A stretch of DNA of 64,000 nucleotides from Saccharolobus caldissimus (GTDB lineage: Archaea > Thermoproteota > Thermoprotei_A > Sulfolobales > Sulfolobaceae). Of this stretch, positions 30,161-44,871 are shown in pieces. The translations under genes were made by a program, and so were the position numbers. Positions within the stretch are counted from its first letter, which is position 1, and each line of letters begins with the position of its first letter. The stretch spans positions 62,001-126,000 of the forward strand of contig NZ_AP025226.1 of the NCBI RefSeq assembly GCF_020886315.1, in the 5' to 3' direction. Below the pieces are notes generated by a model. It did no database searches, had not been told where the DNA came from, and worked only from the letters and a program-made list of their open reading frames with translations.

Positions 30161-30415
30161 TTATCCTCTCACTATAAGATTATATATAAAAATGAGACTG
30201 ATAAACCATGCTGAAATAAAAATTGCAGTACCTTTACCAAAAATATTCCATGTCTTACTCTGCTTAAATAAAAGAAATACTAAAAGACTTGAAATAAAAT
30301 ATGCTGCAATTATAGTGATTAATACAAAAATAGGTGAATTTAGTAGTGCTGAAATAAAGCCAATTATAACGCCAATAATTCCTCGCATAATTAATATTTT
30401 ATCTCCTACTTCCAC
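30161..30415 (-). CDS. Small three-helix membrane protein of unknown function
   Basis: 84 aa (or 75 from the in-frame ATG at 30388). Three hydrophobic helices (about residues 9-27, 30-50, 62-81) joined by a short KQSKTW loop; no recognisable family. It lies 2 bp upstream of the Mut7-C gene and is divergent from the NFACT gene with only 11 bp between starts, so promoters must lie inside each other's coding region. A TATA-like ATTAAA at about 30413-30420 (minus strand) would fit leaderless initiation at 30388. Confidence 0.6.
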   Translation of the reverse strand: MEVGDKILIMRGIIGVIIGFISALLNSPIFVLITIIAAYFISSLLVFLLFKQSKTWNIFGKGTAIFISAWFISLIFIYNLIVRG

Positions 30416-30426
30416 ATGTTTAATGA

Positions 30427-32247
30427 ATGACTACTACAAATATAAAATTGCACAGAAAATCTTCAATGAGTTACTTTGACCTATTAGCATGGGTTACTGA
30501 AAATAAGAAAATATTATCGTATTGCATAATAGACAATATATTTTCTATAGAAAACATTGAGAATGCTTTTATTTTTAAATTACATTGTCAAGGAAAAGAT
30601 CAAGAATTAATTATAGAACCGGGTAAGAGGATTAACTTCACAAAATATAACTATCCTAAGAGTTCATCTGGAAAAGTTACTTTACTTAGAGAGCTTCTCC
30701 GAGGAGATATAATCACAGATATATCAATATTAGGAAGAGAAAGAATATTATTACTCACATTAAAAAAAGGTAAAAAAATAATTGTCGAACTATTACCCAG
30801 AGGATTACTAGTAGTTACAGATAATGAGGATAAAATATTATTTTCCACCGAATATAAAGAGTTTAGAGATAGAAAAATTAAAATTGGAGAAAAATATATT
30901 AAACCACCATCAATAGAAATTTCTAATGAAGAGATAGAAAAATTAATAAAAAATGGGAATTTAGCTAGAGCATTAGGAGTGCCTCAAGAAGTAATTATTT
31001 ATCTCAACTTAGTAAATTTTAATGATTTAGAAATAATGAGGAAAAAAATATCCGAATTAGAAAATTTAATAAGTAATGGAAATATAAAACCTTGTATAAT
31101 TGAAAATTTAACCGTATTGCCTTTTCCAATTGATAATTGTAAGGAATATCAAAAATTTAACGATGCAATAGATGATTATTTTTATACAATCACACAAGAA
31201 GAGTTAACTAAAAAAACTTCTAAAAAAATAGAGGAAGAAAAAGAGAAAATAATAAATACAATAATTCAATTAGAAAATAGTATCAAAGAATATGAACAAA
31301 AGGAAAAAATGTACCAACAGATAGGAAATATGATATTAACAAAAACTTCAGAAATACAACAAATTTTATCAAACTTAAACAAGAAAGAAAGAAAGGTTAA
31401 AATTAATTTAGAAGGATTTGAGATAGAATTAGATACCTCAATATCAATACCTAAAAATGCATCAAAATTTTTTGAGGAAGCAAAAGAGTATAAGAGGAAG
31501 TTATCTAGAGCTCTAGAAAGCCTAAATGAACTTAAGAAAAAACTAGAAAAACTTGAGAAAGAAAAAATAGAAAAGCAACAGGAAATAAAGATTACATTAA
31601 GGAAAAAAGAGTGGTATGAGAAATATAGATGGAGTATTTCTAGAAATGGATTTCTAATATTAGCAGGAAAGGATTCAAGCCAAAATGAGAGTTTAGTAAG
31701 AAAATTCTTAGAAGATAACGATATATTTCTTCATGCGGATATTCAAGGAGCACCAGCCACTATTATTAAAACGCAAAATGAGATTCCATCAGAAGAAGAT
31801 ATAATGGATGCCGCGATTATTGCTGCATGTTACTCTAAAGCGTGGAAATTAGGATTTGCATCAGTAGATGTATTTTGGACATTTGGCAATCAAGTCTCTA
31901 AATCTCCTCCATCTGGAGAATATTTAGCAAAAGGTTCATTTATGATACATGGCAAAAAGAATTTCATAAAAAATGTAAAGTTAGAATTGGCAATGGGATT
32001 TATTATAAATAATGATACTATTAAAGTTCTAGTAGGAAGCGAGGAATCAGTTAAAAATAAGACTAATTACTATGTAATTCTTGGACCCGGTGATGATGAA
32101 AAGGAAAAGGTTGCAGATAAGATCATAAAAATAATGAACAGAATGTTGCCAAATGTTAAAGGATTAAACACTCTAAAGAATGAAATAATTGATAAAATAC
32201 CGGCTAAGAGCAAAATTATTAAGACAAGTATAACATATAATAGTTAA
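30427..32247 (+). CDS. NFACT/RqcH-family ribosome quality-control protein
   Basis: 606 aa. N-terminal NFACT-N domain ('MSYFDLLAWVTENKKIL', 'SSGKVTLLRELLRGDIITDISILGRERILLLTL'), a long coiled coil (about 255-395) and C-terminal NFACT-R (DUF814) domain ('KYRWSISRNGFLILAGKDSSQNESLVRKF', 'IFLHADIQGAPATIIK', 'GSFMIHGKKNF'). Homologues (bacterial RqcH, eukaryotic Rqc2/NEMF) bind obstructed large ribosomal subunits and add C-terminal tails. A TATA-like TAATATTTTA at 30391-30402 suits a leaderless start here; homologues begin near the MSYF Met at 30466. Confidence 0.9.
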   Translation: MTTTNIKLHRKSSMSYFDLLAWVTENKKILSYCIIDNIFSIENIENAFIFKLHCQGKDQELIIEPGKRINFTKYNYPKSSSGKVTLLRELLRGDIITDISILGRERILLLTLKKGKKIIVELLPRGLLVVTDNEDKILFSTEYKEFRDRKIKIGEKYIKPPSIEISNEEIEKLIKNGNLARALGVPQEVIIYLNLVNFNDLEIMRKKISELENLISNGNIKPCIIENLTVLPFPIDNCKEYQKFNDAIDDYFYTITQEELTKKTSKKIEEEKEKIINTIIQLENSIKEYEQKEKMYQQIGNMILTKTSEIQQILSNLNKKERKVKINLEGFEIELDTSISIPKNASKFFEEAKEYKRKLSRALESLNELKKKLEKLEKEKIEKQQEIKITLRKKEWYEKYRWSISRNGFLILAGKDSSQNESLVRKFLEDNDIFLHADIQGAPATIIKTQNEIPSEEDIMDAAIIAACYSKAWKLGFASVDVFWTFGNQVSKSPPSGEYLAKGSFMIHGKKNFIKNVKLELAMGFIINNDTIKVLVGSEESVKNKTNYYVILGPGDDEKEKVADKIIKIMNRMLPNVKGLNTLKNEIIDKIPAKSKIIKTSITYNS

Positions 32248-32267
32248 CTCTAAATATATATTTAGAA

Positions 32268-33122
32268 ATGAGACTTTCCTTAGCGGAAAGAGCGTCACTT
32301 GTAGGGCCTTTTGATTATATAGTGCTTAAGACTATATATGAAGATAGGGATAAAAGTGAATATATTCATTATTTAACATTAAAGAAAAAATTAGGTCAAA
32401 AAAATGTTAAAGATCTCAAGATTTCTTTATTAAAATTAAATAAATTAAAATTAGTGTTTAAGGATTCTACAAGTTTAGCATTTAAGCTAACATTTTCTGG
32501 ATTAGATATTCTTGCAATTAAAATGTTGTATGTGAATCACATATTAAACAAATTAGGTAGCATAATAGGTGAGGGAAAAGAGAGTATAGTATACTTAGGT
32601 TATGACTTCAATGATAACCCAATTGTAGTTAAATTCCACCGAATTGGTAGAAATAGTTATAAAAGTATTAGAAGAAGAGAACCTTATAAGAAGAGTTGGA
32701 TTACTATTTCGGTCGAAAATGCGGAAAGGGAATATAAGGCACTCAAATGCGTCCATGATAATGGAGGTAAAGTACCTAGACCATTAGGTATTGCATACAA
32801 TGCAGTAGCAATGGAATACATAGATGGTATAGAGCTTTATAGAGTTTCTAATAATGCTTTTGATTTTACAAAATTATATAATGAAATATTAGGTACAATG
32901 AGAATTGCGTACACAGAATGCAAAATTGCTCATGGTGATTTAAGTCCTTATAATATACTTATTGATAAGGAAAATAACTTATTTATAATAGATTGGCCTC
33001 AAGCATCACAATCTGAAGAAAGTCTTCAACACGATATAAGAAATATTATTAATTTTTTTAGAAGATTTGGAATTAGTGATGATCCGCAAAAAATCTTTGA
33101 TTATGTAAGAGGGATATCATGA
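32268..33122 (+). CDS. rio2: Rio2-type atypical serine protein kinase
   Basis: 284 aa. N-terminal winged helix (about 1-85, 'GPFDYIVLKTIYED...', 'LKLVFKDSTSLAFKLTFSGLDIL') characteristic of Rio2, then the RIO kinase core: P-loop 'GEGKESIVYLGYD', 'IVVKFHRIG' (Lys), hinge 'AVAMEYIDGIEL', catalytic 'IAHGDLSPYNILID' and metal 'IIDWPQA'. ADP/ATP-dependent factor in small-subunit ribosome maturation. Ends in an ATGA overlap with the DUF460 gene. Confidence 0.97.
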   Translation: MRLSLAERASLVGPFDYIVLKTIYEDRDKSEYIHYLTLKKKLGQKNVKDLKISLLKLNKLKLVFKDSTSLAFKLTFSGLDILAIKMLYVNHILNKLGSIIGEGKESIVYLGYDFNDNPIVVKFHRIGRNSYKSIRRREPYKKSWITISVENAEREYKALKCVHDNGGKVPRPLGIAYNAVAMEYIDGIELYRVSNNAFDFTKLYNEILGTMRIAYTECKIAHGDLSPYNILIDKENNLFIIDWPQASQSEESLQHDIRNIINFFRRFGISDDPQKIFDYVRGIS

Positions 33123-34940
33123 AAATTATGGGAATAGATATTGAACCCATGGAGAATCCAGCGTCAAGATCACAACCCTCATATTCAATAGTAATCTTGG
33201 ACGAGAATGAAAGAATATTAGATAAGATGGAAAACGTGCCTTTAAGTAGACTAATTAGATTAACATGGGAATATAGACCAGATATAATTGCATTAGATAA
33301 TGTTTATGAGTTAGGTGAAAACGATAAGGAAGTAATTAATATTATTAGATTATTACCACCAAATGTTAATATTATTCAAGTCACATACCATAATGGAGAA
33401 TTTAGACAAGTAAAAGACCTAGCTAAAGAAATAGGCTTTGAATTCCAAGGAAAATTAAGTCCTCAAAAAACTTCATATCTTGTAGCACTACTTGCGTTAA
33501 AAGGATATGGAACTAGTATAAAAGTAGAGGAAAAAAGAACTAAAATAATAGTATCAAGAGGAAGAACCTTAGGTCCTGGTGGAATGAGCCAAAATAGGTA
33601 TAAGAGATACATAAGGGGTACTTTATTAAGAGTAACGAGAGAAATAAAGGAAAAGTTAGATTCTAAGGGATTTGATTATGATATGATAATTAGAAGATCC
33701 AAAGCCGGAATAGAGGGTGCTGTATTTATAGTTTACGCACCGAGAGAGAGACTATATGGTATAGTTAGAAGAATGAAGGGGCATGACGTAATAGTAGATA
33801 TAAAGCCTATATATAAAAGTAAAATTGAATTTAAAGATAAAAAAATCGAAAGACGTTTAATAGTAGGTATAGATCCTGGGACAGAAGTTGGAATCTCCAT
33901 AATTGATATATACGGTAGGCCTATTTTATTGACTTCAAAAAGAAGTATTGACAGAGATGAAATAATCTCGTTAATCTCAAAAGAAGGAAAAGCCGTGATA
34001 ATAGCTACAGATGTTAACCCATTACCAGATACTGTTAAAAAAATAGCAAGCAAGTTTAATGCTAGAATATATGTTCCAGAGAAAAGCTTAAGTGTAGATG
34101 AGAAACAAAAGATCATAGAGGAATTTTCTAAGATATATAAAGTTAAAATTGATAATCCTCACATTAGAGATTCTTTAGCCGCTGCTATTAAGGCTTTTAA
34201 TGAGATAGAAAGTAAGTTAAGGCAAATTGAAAGCTTCATAAGTAGATTAGATATTGACATTATAGATGAAAATAAGATATATGACTGCGTAATAGAAGGG
34301 GGTACTGTTTCTGAATGTATTGAAAAAGAAATTGACAAATATCTTAGAAAGGATGAAAATAAAATAAACGTCAAACAATATAGAATAGATGATAATCTAG
34401 AGTCGCAAATCAAGAAATTAGAGGAGGAAAATAAAAATCTGAAAACTGAACTTATAAGATATAGAAAAATAATATATAATTTGATCGTAGAAAAAGATTC
34501 ATTAATTAAAAAAATAGAGGAAATGAAATTGCAACTAAATAAAGAAATAGAAAGAGATCGTAAAGTTTATGAGCTCAACTTGAATTTGCAAAATCTCTAT
34601 AAGACAGTAAATACTCTTGAGAGTAAAATACAACAATATGAAATATTGATTAATAAATTAAAAAATCTTATACATAAACTGATTAGAAATGAAGCAGTAA
34701 TAATTGATAAAAATTATGAATCAAATTATTTGAAATTTGACGGATCATATATATATTTCAATGATGAGAAATTAAGTGATGAAATTCTAGAGTATATTGA
34801 TAAAGATGTTGCAATAATGAGCAAACAGTTAGTAAGTGATCTTAAATTACTTTATAAAGAATATCAGATAGAAAAATCAAAGGAAATAGACATTAGAAGA
34901 ATAGTTGACGAATATAGGAACGAAAAATTAAGGGAAAAAA

Positions 34941-34954
<14 letters not shown>
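33119..34954 (+). CDS. DUF460 (COG2433) RNase H-like fold protein with coiled coil
   Basis: 611 aa, 4-bp overlap with rio2. N-terminal '[25 protein letters not shown]' and '[13 protein letters not shown]' resemble a ribonuclease H-like fold; a second copy-like segment '[26 protein letters not shown]' begins near residue 245, with '[12 protein letters not shown]' near 345. A long coiled coil (about 420-530) and a C-terminal acidic/basic helical region follow. Known only as an uncharacterised archaeal family; coupling with Rio2 and NFACT hints at a role in RNA or ribosome metabolism. Confidence 0.88.
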
Positions 34955-36155
<1,201 letters not shown>

Positions 36156-36190
36156 TATAGATTCCTCACACTCTTAGAATAATTTAAATT

Positions 36191-36469
36191 TTATTTTCCA
36201 CTACCCATTACAGTCTCGTAATCTACACTAATAAATAATATATTACTACCTCTTATAAGAACTCTGCCATATTTAGCAACTGGTTCAGAAGTACCCTCTC
36301 TAATTTCTGTACAATCCCTTAATACAAGATTCATTGTACCATCAGTTTGTTCAAGTTTACCTATATATTCTGAACCATCCTTAAGCTTTACCAAAACTAT
36401 TCTATTCACTGCTGTTCTTAAACTCTTCAACGGATTTTCTACTTTTGCCTGCACAATATTACCCCCCAT
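36191..36469 (-). CDS. Lsm/Sm-like RNA-binding protein
   Basis: 92 aa. Sm1 '[35 protein letters not shown]' and Sm2 '[17 protein letters not shown]' are complete. Archaeal Lsm proteins form heptameric rings that bind U-rich RNA. It lies 35 bp upstream of mat on the same strand; co-transcription is likely. Divergent from the wHTH gene at 36559, 89 bp apart. Confidence 0.95.
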   Translation of the reverse strand: MGGNIVQAKVENPLKSLRTAVNRIVLVKLKDGSEYIGKLEQTDGTMNLVLRDCTEIREGTSEPVAKYGRVLIRGSNILFISVDYETVMGSGK

Positions 36470-36825
36470 TCTCTAAATTTAAATTTTGTTATCTGTATTT
36501 GACCTAGTAAGATATATGCATTATTGCTTATTAAACTTATTACTAAAACTCAATACATATGGAACTTATAGTAGACGATCCCGAAAAAATTTATGAAATA
36601 GCTAAAGCATTATCTACTATAACGAGAATAAATATATTACAATTAGTCTCAGTATCTCCCATGAGCATTTCTGAACTTACAGAAAAATTAAGAATGAGTA
36701 AAGGTAACATAAGTTCACATATATCAGAGCTTGAAAGACTGAACTTAGTTGAAATAGAGTATCGCAATGGAATTAAAGGCATAAAAAAGATTGTTAAGTC
36801 TAAGTATGATAAAATAATAATAATA

Positions 36826-38430
<1,605 letters not shown>

Positions 38431-38520
38431 AAATATTCACAGTAATTTGCATTCACATCTATAAAATAAAAAGTCGCTGTCAATTACTTTAAGTACTTTC
38501 TATTACATTATTTACCTTAA

Positions 38521-39204
38521 ATGAGAGAGGTACTACTTGAAAAACTTTATAAAGGAAAATTTTTACAAATAGCCTTAGATTTTATAAATATTGAAGATGC
38601 TATAAGAATAGTTAATGAAGTAAAAGACCTTAATGACTCAATTATAATAGAAATAGGTACACCTCTACTAAAGGCTACAGGAATAGAAGGTATTAGAAAA
38701 ATAAGACAATTAGTAAAAGATAAAATAATACTAGCCGATACTAAAACTGCAGATGCAGGAGACGTAGAAGTTGAAATAGCTAAATTAGGTGGGGCAGATA
38801 TAATGACAGTTCTTGGCATTATGGATAATGCGACAATTCTCTCCGCTATAAAAAGGGCTAAAGAAATAGGAATATTAGTACAAGCAGATTTAATAAATGT
38901 AATAAATACATATGATAGAGCATTAGAGTTAAAAAATTTAGGTATTGATATAATTGGATTACATGTGGGTCTTGATGTCCAGAAAAGCAGAGGAATAAGT
39001 ATAACAGATCTTAAAGATGAAATAAGAAAAGTAGCAAATCTAGGGTTAGTAATATCAGTAGCTGGAGGGCTAAATAGAGATAGGATTAAAGAGCTTATAG
39101 ATCTTCCGATAAACATATTCGTAGTAGGTAGTGCAATTACTAGAAGTAAAAACGCCAAAGAGACTACTAAGGAGATAATTAATATATTAAAGAGTGCGAA
39201 ATAA
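38521..39204 (+). CDS. 3-hexulose-6-phosphate synthase-like (OMP decarboxylase superfamily)
   Basis: 227 aa TIM-barrel. '[14 protein letters not shown]', '[19 protein letters not shown]', '[31 protein letters not shown]', '[13 protein letters not shown]', '[14 protein letters not shown]'. The 'IGTPL-K--G' and 'LADTKT-DAG' motifs point to hexulose-6-phosphate synthase rather than orotidine-phosphate decarboxylase. In archaea it supplies ribulose-5-phosphate by reversing the ribulose-monophosphate pathway. The partner isomerase is not adjacent. PyrG lies divergently upstream. Confidence 0.85.
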   Translation: MREVLLEKLYKGKFLQIALDFINIEDAIRIVNEVKDLNDSIIIEIGTPLLKATGIEGIRKIRQLVKDKIILADTKTADAGDVEVEIAKLGGADIMTVLGIMDNATILSAIKRAKEIGILVQADLINVINTYDRALELKNLGIDIIGLHVGLDVQKSRGISITDLKDEIRKVANLGLVISVAGGLNRDRIKELIDLPINIFVVGSAITRSKNAKETTKEIINILKSAK

Positions 39205-39222
39205 TAATATGGGGGTTATATT

Positions 39223-39690
39223 TTGTCACAGCCTGGGCAACAGAAATCTAAGGAACTTAAGATAGTATCCAAACAAGTTATAAACCCTAATGTAATAAAT
39301 GAGGATAAAAGAAAATTACAATTATTACATATAATAAGGCAAGTTAATAAATTAACAGAGAAATCTATAATATTGTTATTATATGAGCTTAAACAAAAAG
39401 GAATAGATCTAGGCTATCAATTTAACGTTATAGGTAATAGTGTCTTTAGCCCTATGATAAAAGAAGATCTCACATCGTTACTGTACTTAGGTTTAATAGA
39501 AAATGATCCAACTACTAAGAAAATAAGCATATCCAGTAATGGATTAGAAGTTCTAGATAAGAACCCATTAGATGAAGAGTTTAAAAATAAATTGTTACAA
39601 GCTATTAATGAAATTAAAACCAAAATATTAGCGTTTGATGAAGAATACAACTTAAAAATAAAAAGTGAAATGAAACTTAGAAGAAGATAA
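39223..39690 (+). CDS. Hypothetical protein with possible winged-helix domain
   Basis: 155 aa, TTG start after GGGGG-TT spacing; 18 bp after the hexulose-phosphate synthase gene and probably co-transcribed. Residues 30-110 ('LQLLHIIRQVNKLTEKSIILLLYELKQKGIDLGYQFNVIGNSVFSPMIKEDLTSLLYLGLIENDPTTKKISISSNGLEVL') have the rhythm of archaeal winged-helix proteins of the PadR/DUF type: helices, then a 'GLIE' turn and short strands. No named family recognised. Confidence 0.6.
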   Translation: MSQPGQQKSKELKIVSKQVINPNVINEDKRKLQLLHIIRQVNKLTEKSIILLLYELKQKGIDLGYQFNVIGNSVFSPMIKEDLTSLLYLGLIENDPTTKKISISSNGLEVLDKNPLDEEFKNKLLQAINEIKTKILAFDEEYNLKIKSEMKLRRR

Positions 39691-39699
39691 AAAATTTGG

Positions 39700-40152
39700 T
39701 TATATAGTAGATAATGGACCTCTTCTTTCTCTTTCTTGATGCTCTTCTCCTATTGGTCTAGTCCATATTAAGGGGTCTAATTTTCCTTCTTTACTCATTT
39801 TAGTTATCATTTCTCTGAACTGACTAGTATGTCGTATATCCAGTTCTAGCAATTTTTGCAATAATTCCCAACTAGTATTTTTAACATCCTCTAACATTTC
39901 CCTGGGCATGTGCTTAATTACCATAGGATCTTGTAGCCATTGATCGAAAGCCTTTAACGTTCTCATCATATGCTGAAACGCCGTTCTAGAAGCTAATATT
40001 AAATCTAACCTATCCATAGTCTCTGTTGGCTCTTTTTTCTCCATATCTTTTAACGTTGCAAGCAAGTTCTTCTGTAGTTTTATCCATTCATCTAGATTAC
40101 CTATAAATGAACTCTCCATTTGTTGACACCATAATATATACTCCTTAAACAA
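39700..40152 (-). CDS. DUF2153-like helical protein
   Basis: 150 aa, almost entirely helical, with '[87 protein letters not shown]'. This resembles the Sulfolobales/crenarchaeal DUF2153 family of unknown function. Ten bp downstream of the Trm112-like gene, same strand. Confidence 0.7.
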   Translation of the reverse strand: MFKEYILWCQQMESSFIGNLDEWIKLQKNLLATLKDMEKKEPTETMDRLDLILASRTAFQHMMRTLKAFDQWLQDPMVIKHMPREMLEDVKNTSWELLQKLLELDIRHTSQFREMITKMSKEGKLDPLIWTRPIGEEHQERERRGPLSTI

Positions 40153-40162
40153 ATTAATAAGC

Positions 40163-40555
40163 TCATTTTAAACGAAAAGGAACACCATTAGTCAATATCT
40201 CTTTAGGGATCTTGTCCTTATATTTGTTAAGAAATTTCAAATCTTCTTCCTCATTTCTTAATTTATCTGGCAACATTCTAGGAATTTCGTCAATTATAGG
40301 ATACCATCTATTACATGATTCACAGAAAAGTAAACCTTCAACTATCTCATATTTTATACATTCATCACACGGTGGTTCTACATTTAAATCTTTAATATAA
40401 CTTACCTTAAATGCACAATATATTTCACATAAAGGCTTTTTATCTTCTGAAGTTAAACTTCTCTTCTCTATCTTATTCTCAGAAAAAACGTATAAACGTA
40501 AAGGAAAATGTTTACAGATAGGACAGGCTAACAAATCCATTAACCTATATTTCAC
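40163..40555 (-). CDS. Trm112-like zinc-binding protein
   Basis: 130 aa. '[21 protein letters not shown]' and, after an insert with CDEC, '[21 protein letters not shown]' are the split Trm112 signature; Trm112 activates tRNA/rRNA methyltransferases in archaea and eukaryotes. The insert (about 30-75) with extra Cys residues may form a second metal site. Overlaps the phosphomutase gene by 4 bp. Confidence 0.88.
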   Translation of the reverse strand: MKYRLMDLLACPICKHFPLRLYVFSENKIEKRSLTSEDKKPLCEIYCAFKVSYIKDLNVEPPCDECIKYEIVEGLLFCESCNRWYPIIDEIPRMLPDKLRNEEEDLKFLNKYKDKIPKEILTNGVPFRLK

Positions 40556-41919
40556 ACTAACCCACCAACTATTCTTTCTATTTCATTAGCCAAGTCTTTA
40601 GACATATTCTCATCCTTAGCCTCAACTAGTATCCTTATTATAGGTTCTGTTCCGCTTTTTCTAACCAGAATCCAAAAATCTTTACCAATAACCTTTACGC
40701 CATCTATAGTAATTACATTACCGTACTTTCCATACTTATTAATTATCTCTTCATAAATTCTCCCTATATTAGTCTTTTCAGTAATTTTAACCTTAGTCTT
40801 TATTAAATAATACTTAGGAAGTCTATCAAATAGTGAAGTCGAATCCTCATTCTCAGAAGCCATCATGTCTAACATTAATGCAAACGACATAGCACCATCC
40901 CTAACCACTTGATGAGGAGGATACATAAAACCGCCATTCTCCTCAAATCCAGCAATTCCCCCTTCTCTAAATAAAGCATGAGCAATATCTACACTACCTA
41001 CTTTAGTCCATTTAATTTCAATACCAAACTTACTTAAATACTCCTCGACTAAACTAGAGCTAGAAACTGCAGTGAAAACCCGTTTAGGCAAATTAGGAGC
41101 TTTAATAGAAGCCCAATAGGATAACAAAGTACCACTCCTATCGCCCCATTGTATCCTACCCATAGAGTCAATGAAGATTGCCCTATCAGCATCACCATCG
41201 TGAGCCACTGCTATATCAACATTTAATTCCCTTGCCACTTTAGATGTTTCAGTCAAACTATCAAAAGTAGGCTCTGGCAGTCTAGCAGGAAAGAGAGGGT
41301 CTAAATTCCCATTAATAGTATAAATTTTACAACCCAATTCCCTTGCCACTAGTGGAGTAGTTATTGCACCAACACTGTTAGCAGCATCTATAAGTACTTT
41401 ATATCTTTTACTTTTTATTTTATTTACATCCACATGTGACAAAATACCTTTCACATAAATATCAACAACCCTTTCTTCCTTTTTAACATCATTAACTAGA
41501 GAACTCCAGTCTACAGTATTTATTCTATTATTAAAGTAAATTTCTTCGATTTTATCTTCATCATCTCTAGATATTTCTATACCGTGTGGAGATAGTACTT
41601 TTATCCCGTTATATTCCGGAGGATTATGACTAGCGGTTATTATAACTCCACCATCATAACCTAAAGTTTTCACTGCGTATTGAAAAGCTGGTGTAGGGGC
41701 CATTCCAGCTTCATATACTATCACACCACTACTCAGCAGACCACTTTCTACACTACGCATTATCATATCTCCTCCAGCCCTCACATCCCTACCTATTAAA
41801 ATCCTAGAACCCTTACCAAAATACGTACCTATAGCCTTACCAATTTTTACTGCAAAATCTGGAGTTAATTCACTATTCGTAATTCCCCTTATCCCGTCAG
41901 TCCCAAATAGTTTTCCCAT
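40552..41919 (-). CDS. glmM: Phosphoglucosamine mutase/phosphomannomutase family
   Basis: 455 aa. '[29 protein letters not shown]', active-site serine in '[19 protein letters not shown]', metal-binding '[13 protein letters not shown]', sugar loop '[12 protein letters not shown]' and phosphate loop '[15 protein letters not shown]'. Interconverts hexose 1- and 6-phosphates; the archaeal subgroup typically acts on glucosamine and/or glucose phosphates. Last-transcribed neighbours are the Trm112-like and DUF2153 genes. Confidence 0.93.
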   Translation of the reverse strand: MGKLFGTDGIRGITNSELTPDFAVKIGKAIGTYFGKGSRILIGRDVRAGGDMIMRSVESGLLSSGVIVYEAGMAPTPAFQYAVKTLGYDGGVIITASHNPPEYNGIKVLSPHGIEISRDDEDKIEEIYFNNRINTVDWSSLVNDVKKEERVVDIYVKGILSHVDVNKIKSKRYKVLIDAANSVGAITTPLVARELGCKIYTINGNLDPLFPARLPEPTFDSLTETSKVARELNVDIAVAHDGDADRAIFIDSMGRIQWGDRSGTLLSYWASIKAPNLPKRVFTAVSSSSLVEEYLSKFGIEIKWTKVGSVDIAHALFREGGIAGFEENGGFMYPPHQVVRDGAMSFALMLDMMASENEDSTSLFDRLPKYYLIKTKVKITEKTNIGRIYEEIINKYGKYGNVITIDGVKVIGKDFWILVRKSGTEPIIRILVEAKDENMSKDLANEIERIVGGLV

Positions 41920-42880
<961 letters not shown>

Positions 42881-42906
42881 TAATTTTTTATATAATCTAC
42901 GTTATT

Positions 42907-44145
42907 TTAAAATCTTCCATTCTTGAGCTTATCCTTTATTATATCTAGTATTTTTCTAGCTATTATAGTTTTAAAATTCTTTTCCAATTTAATGATATTT
43001 TCGTTCTTATCTACAATTATTACCTCATTATATTCAGATGAAAAGCCTATATCTTTTCTTTTTACATTATTTGCTATTATTAAATCAAATCCATGGCGTT
43101 GCATCTTAATCTTAGCCTTATTTATTAGTTCGTCATCAGAGTTTACTGTCTCAGCGGAGAAACCGACTAGAAATATTCCATATTTTTTAATGTGCTCAGA
43201 TATTTTAGGAGTTCTTTCAAGTTCTACTTTTGGTATTTCAGAGTGGCTATCAATTTTAGTACTTGAGGTAGCTTTAAACTTATAATCAGCTGGAGCTCCA
43301 GCTAAAATTACTATATTATATTTCTCGTCCTCTATACTTTTTATTACTTCATTGAGCATTTCCTCAGTAGTCTCTACATAGGTTGTATTTCTTACATAAG
43401 GTTTTAATTTTGAGGTTAATGGACCGTGAACTAACTTAACTTTAGCCCCTCTAAAGTGAGCTTCATTTGCTATTGCTATTCCCATAGTTCCACTACTTGG
43501 ATTTGATATAAACCTTACAGTATCTAAGTATTCTCTAGTAGGTCCTGCTGTAACAAGGATTTTATACTCAGATAAGTCTTTTCCTCTTAATATGTAAGAG
43601 GTCAATCTATATGTTAAATATTCTACCTCTGGATAATGTGCTAGGTCATTTATAATCTCTGGCTCAATTACTTCTACTCCTAACTCCCTTAATTTACTCT
43701 CGGCGTTCTTAATTTGAGGGGAAATATACATCTGTAAATGCATAGCTGGAACTACAATTAACGGCTTCTTCATACCAATAAAGTTCAATGCAGTAGCAGT
43801 TACTATTGTATCTGAAATCCCGTTAGCTATTTTAGCTATAGTATTTGCAGTAGCTGGGGCTATAACCATGACATCATTGTCCTCTGCTAAAGCCACGTGT
43901 TCTAAATAACCAGTAAGTTTAGTATAAACATCGTTCCCAGTAGCCCATTTAAACATCTCTGGCGAGATTAACTTTACAGCGTCTTTGCTCATAATTACGT
44001 TAACTTCCGCCCCTATTCTCATCAAATTCCTAGCTAAATCTAACGACTTGTATATAGCCACGCTTCCCGTCACAGCTAATAATACCTTTTTTCCTGCTAG
44101 CTCATTACTCATGCTTCCTATTATTTTCTTAGAAGGATGAGGCAT
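42907..44145 (-). CDS. coaBC: Bifunctional phosphopantothenoylcysteine synthetase/decarboxylase
   Basis: 412 aa. N-terminal HPSKKIIGS lead and FMN-dependent decarboxylase domain ('GKKVLLAVTGSVAIYKSLDLARNL', 'APATANTIAKIANGISDTIVTATAL', 'VPAMHLQMY'), C-terminal CTP-dependent ligase ('ILVTAGPTREYLDTVRFISNPSSGTMGIAIANEA', 'VILAGAPADYKFKA', 'LVGFSAET'). Makes 4'-phosphopantetheine for coenzyme A. Divergent from the acetyltransferase gene. Confidence 0.96.
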   Translation of the reverse strand: MPHPSKKIIGSMSNELAGKKVLLAVTGSVAIYKSLDLARNLMRIGAEVNVIMSKDAVKLISPEMFKWATGNDVYTKLTGYLEHVALAEDNDVMVIAPATANTIAKIANGISDTIVTATALNFIGMKKPLIVVPAMHLQMYISPQIKNAESKLRELGVEVIEPEIINDLAHYPEVEYLTYRLTSYILRGKDLSEYKILVTAGPTREYLDTVRFISNPSSGTMGIAIANEAHFRGAKVKLVHGPLTSKLKPYVRNTTYVETTEEMLNEVIKSIEDEKYNIVILAGAPADYKFKATSSTKIDSHSEIPKVELERTPKISEHIKKYGIFLVGFSAETVNSDDELINKAKIKMQRHGFDLIIANNVKRKDIGFSSEYNEVIIVDKNENIIKLEKNFKTIIARKILDIIKDKLKNGRF

Positions 44146-44188
44146 TTACATGTGCATATATATTAACTACTTATATAAAGATATTGTT

Positions 44189-44695
44189 ATGGAACTCGCT
44201 GAGACAAGTAAGGGAAAAGATTTCATTATAAGAAATGCTAGGATGGATGATATAGACGAAATAATGAGAATAAATAGGTTAACCTTACCAGAAAACTATC
44301 CATATTACTTTTTCGTTGAACATTTAAAGGAATACGGTTTAGCTTTTTTCGTAGCAGTAACTAATGAGGGGAAAATTGTCGGATATATAATGCCTAGAAT
44401 TGAATGGGGATTTAGCAATCTAAAACAACTGCCTACTTTAGTTAGAAAAGGGCATGTAGTATCAATAGCAGTATTAGAAGAATATAGAAGAAAGGGAATA
44501 GGTACGGCATTATTAGAATCATCGATGAGGAGTATGAAAAACGAGTATAATGCTGATGAAGTTTATTTAGAGGTTAGAGTAAGTAACTATGCTGCAATAA
44601 GTTTATATGAAAAATTGGGTTTTAAAAAAGTTAAAGTTTTAAAGTCTTATTACGCTGACGGAGAAGACGCTTATCTTATGGCAAGACCGCTTTAG
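44189..44695 (+). CDS. N-terminal protein acetyltransferase, Ard1/RimI type
   Basis: 168 aa from ATG 44189. The frame is open from 44150, but crenarchaeal Ard1 homologues begin at the equivalent of MELAE, so the later ATG is chosen. GNAT fold: 'IRNARMDDIDEIMRINRLTLPENYPYYFFVEHLKEYGLAFFVA', acetyl-CoA loop 'VLEEYRRKGIGTALLESSM' (R/Q-xxGxG/A), and 'EVYLEVRVSNYAAISLYEKLGFKKVKVLKSYYADGEDAYLMARPL'. This is the broad-specificity archaeal N-alpha-acetyltransferase that modifies proteins such as Alba. Confidence 0.95.
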   Translation: MELAETSKGKDFIIRNARMDDIDEIMRINRLTLPENYPYYFFVEHLKEYGLAFFVAVTNEGKIVGYIMPRIEWGFSNLKQLPTLVRKGHVVSIAVLEEYRRKGIGTALLESSMRSMKNEYNADEVYLEVRVSNYAAISLYEKLGFKKVKVLKSYYADGEDAYLMARPL

Positions 44696-44871
44696 ACTTA
44701 TTATTTAAATATTGCTGTTTTTACTTATTAATAGAATAATGGTATTTTATATTTATATTTTACTATTGCTATTGTTAATTATCAGATATTTTATTAATAA
44801 CTCTTAAAAAAGTTAAAAGAAAGAATACTTAATTTTATAACTTAATACAACGTGATATTTATAATATAGCC

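Noticed and set aside
38547-39158. 203-codon minus-strand frame opposite hexulose-phosphate synthase
   Set aside because: Shadow of a conserved enzyme; Ser/Ile-rich antisense translation without family features.
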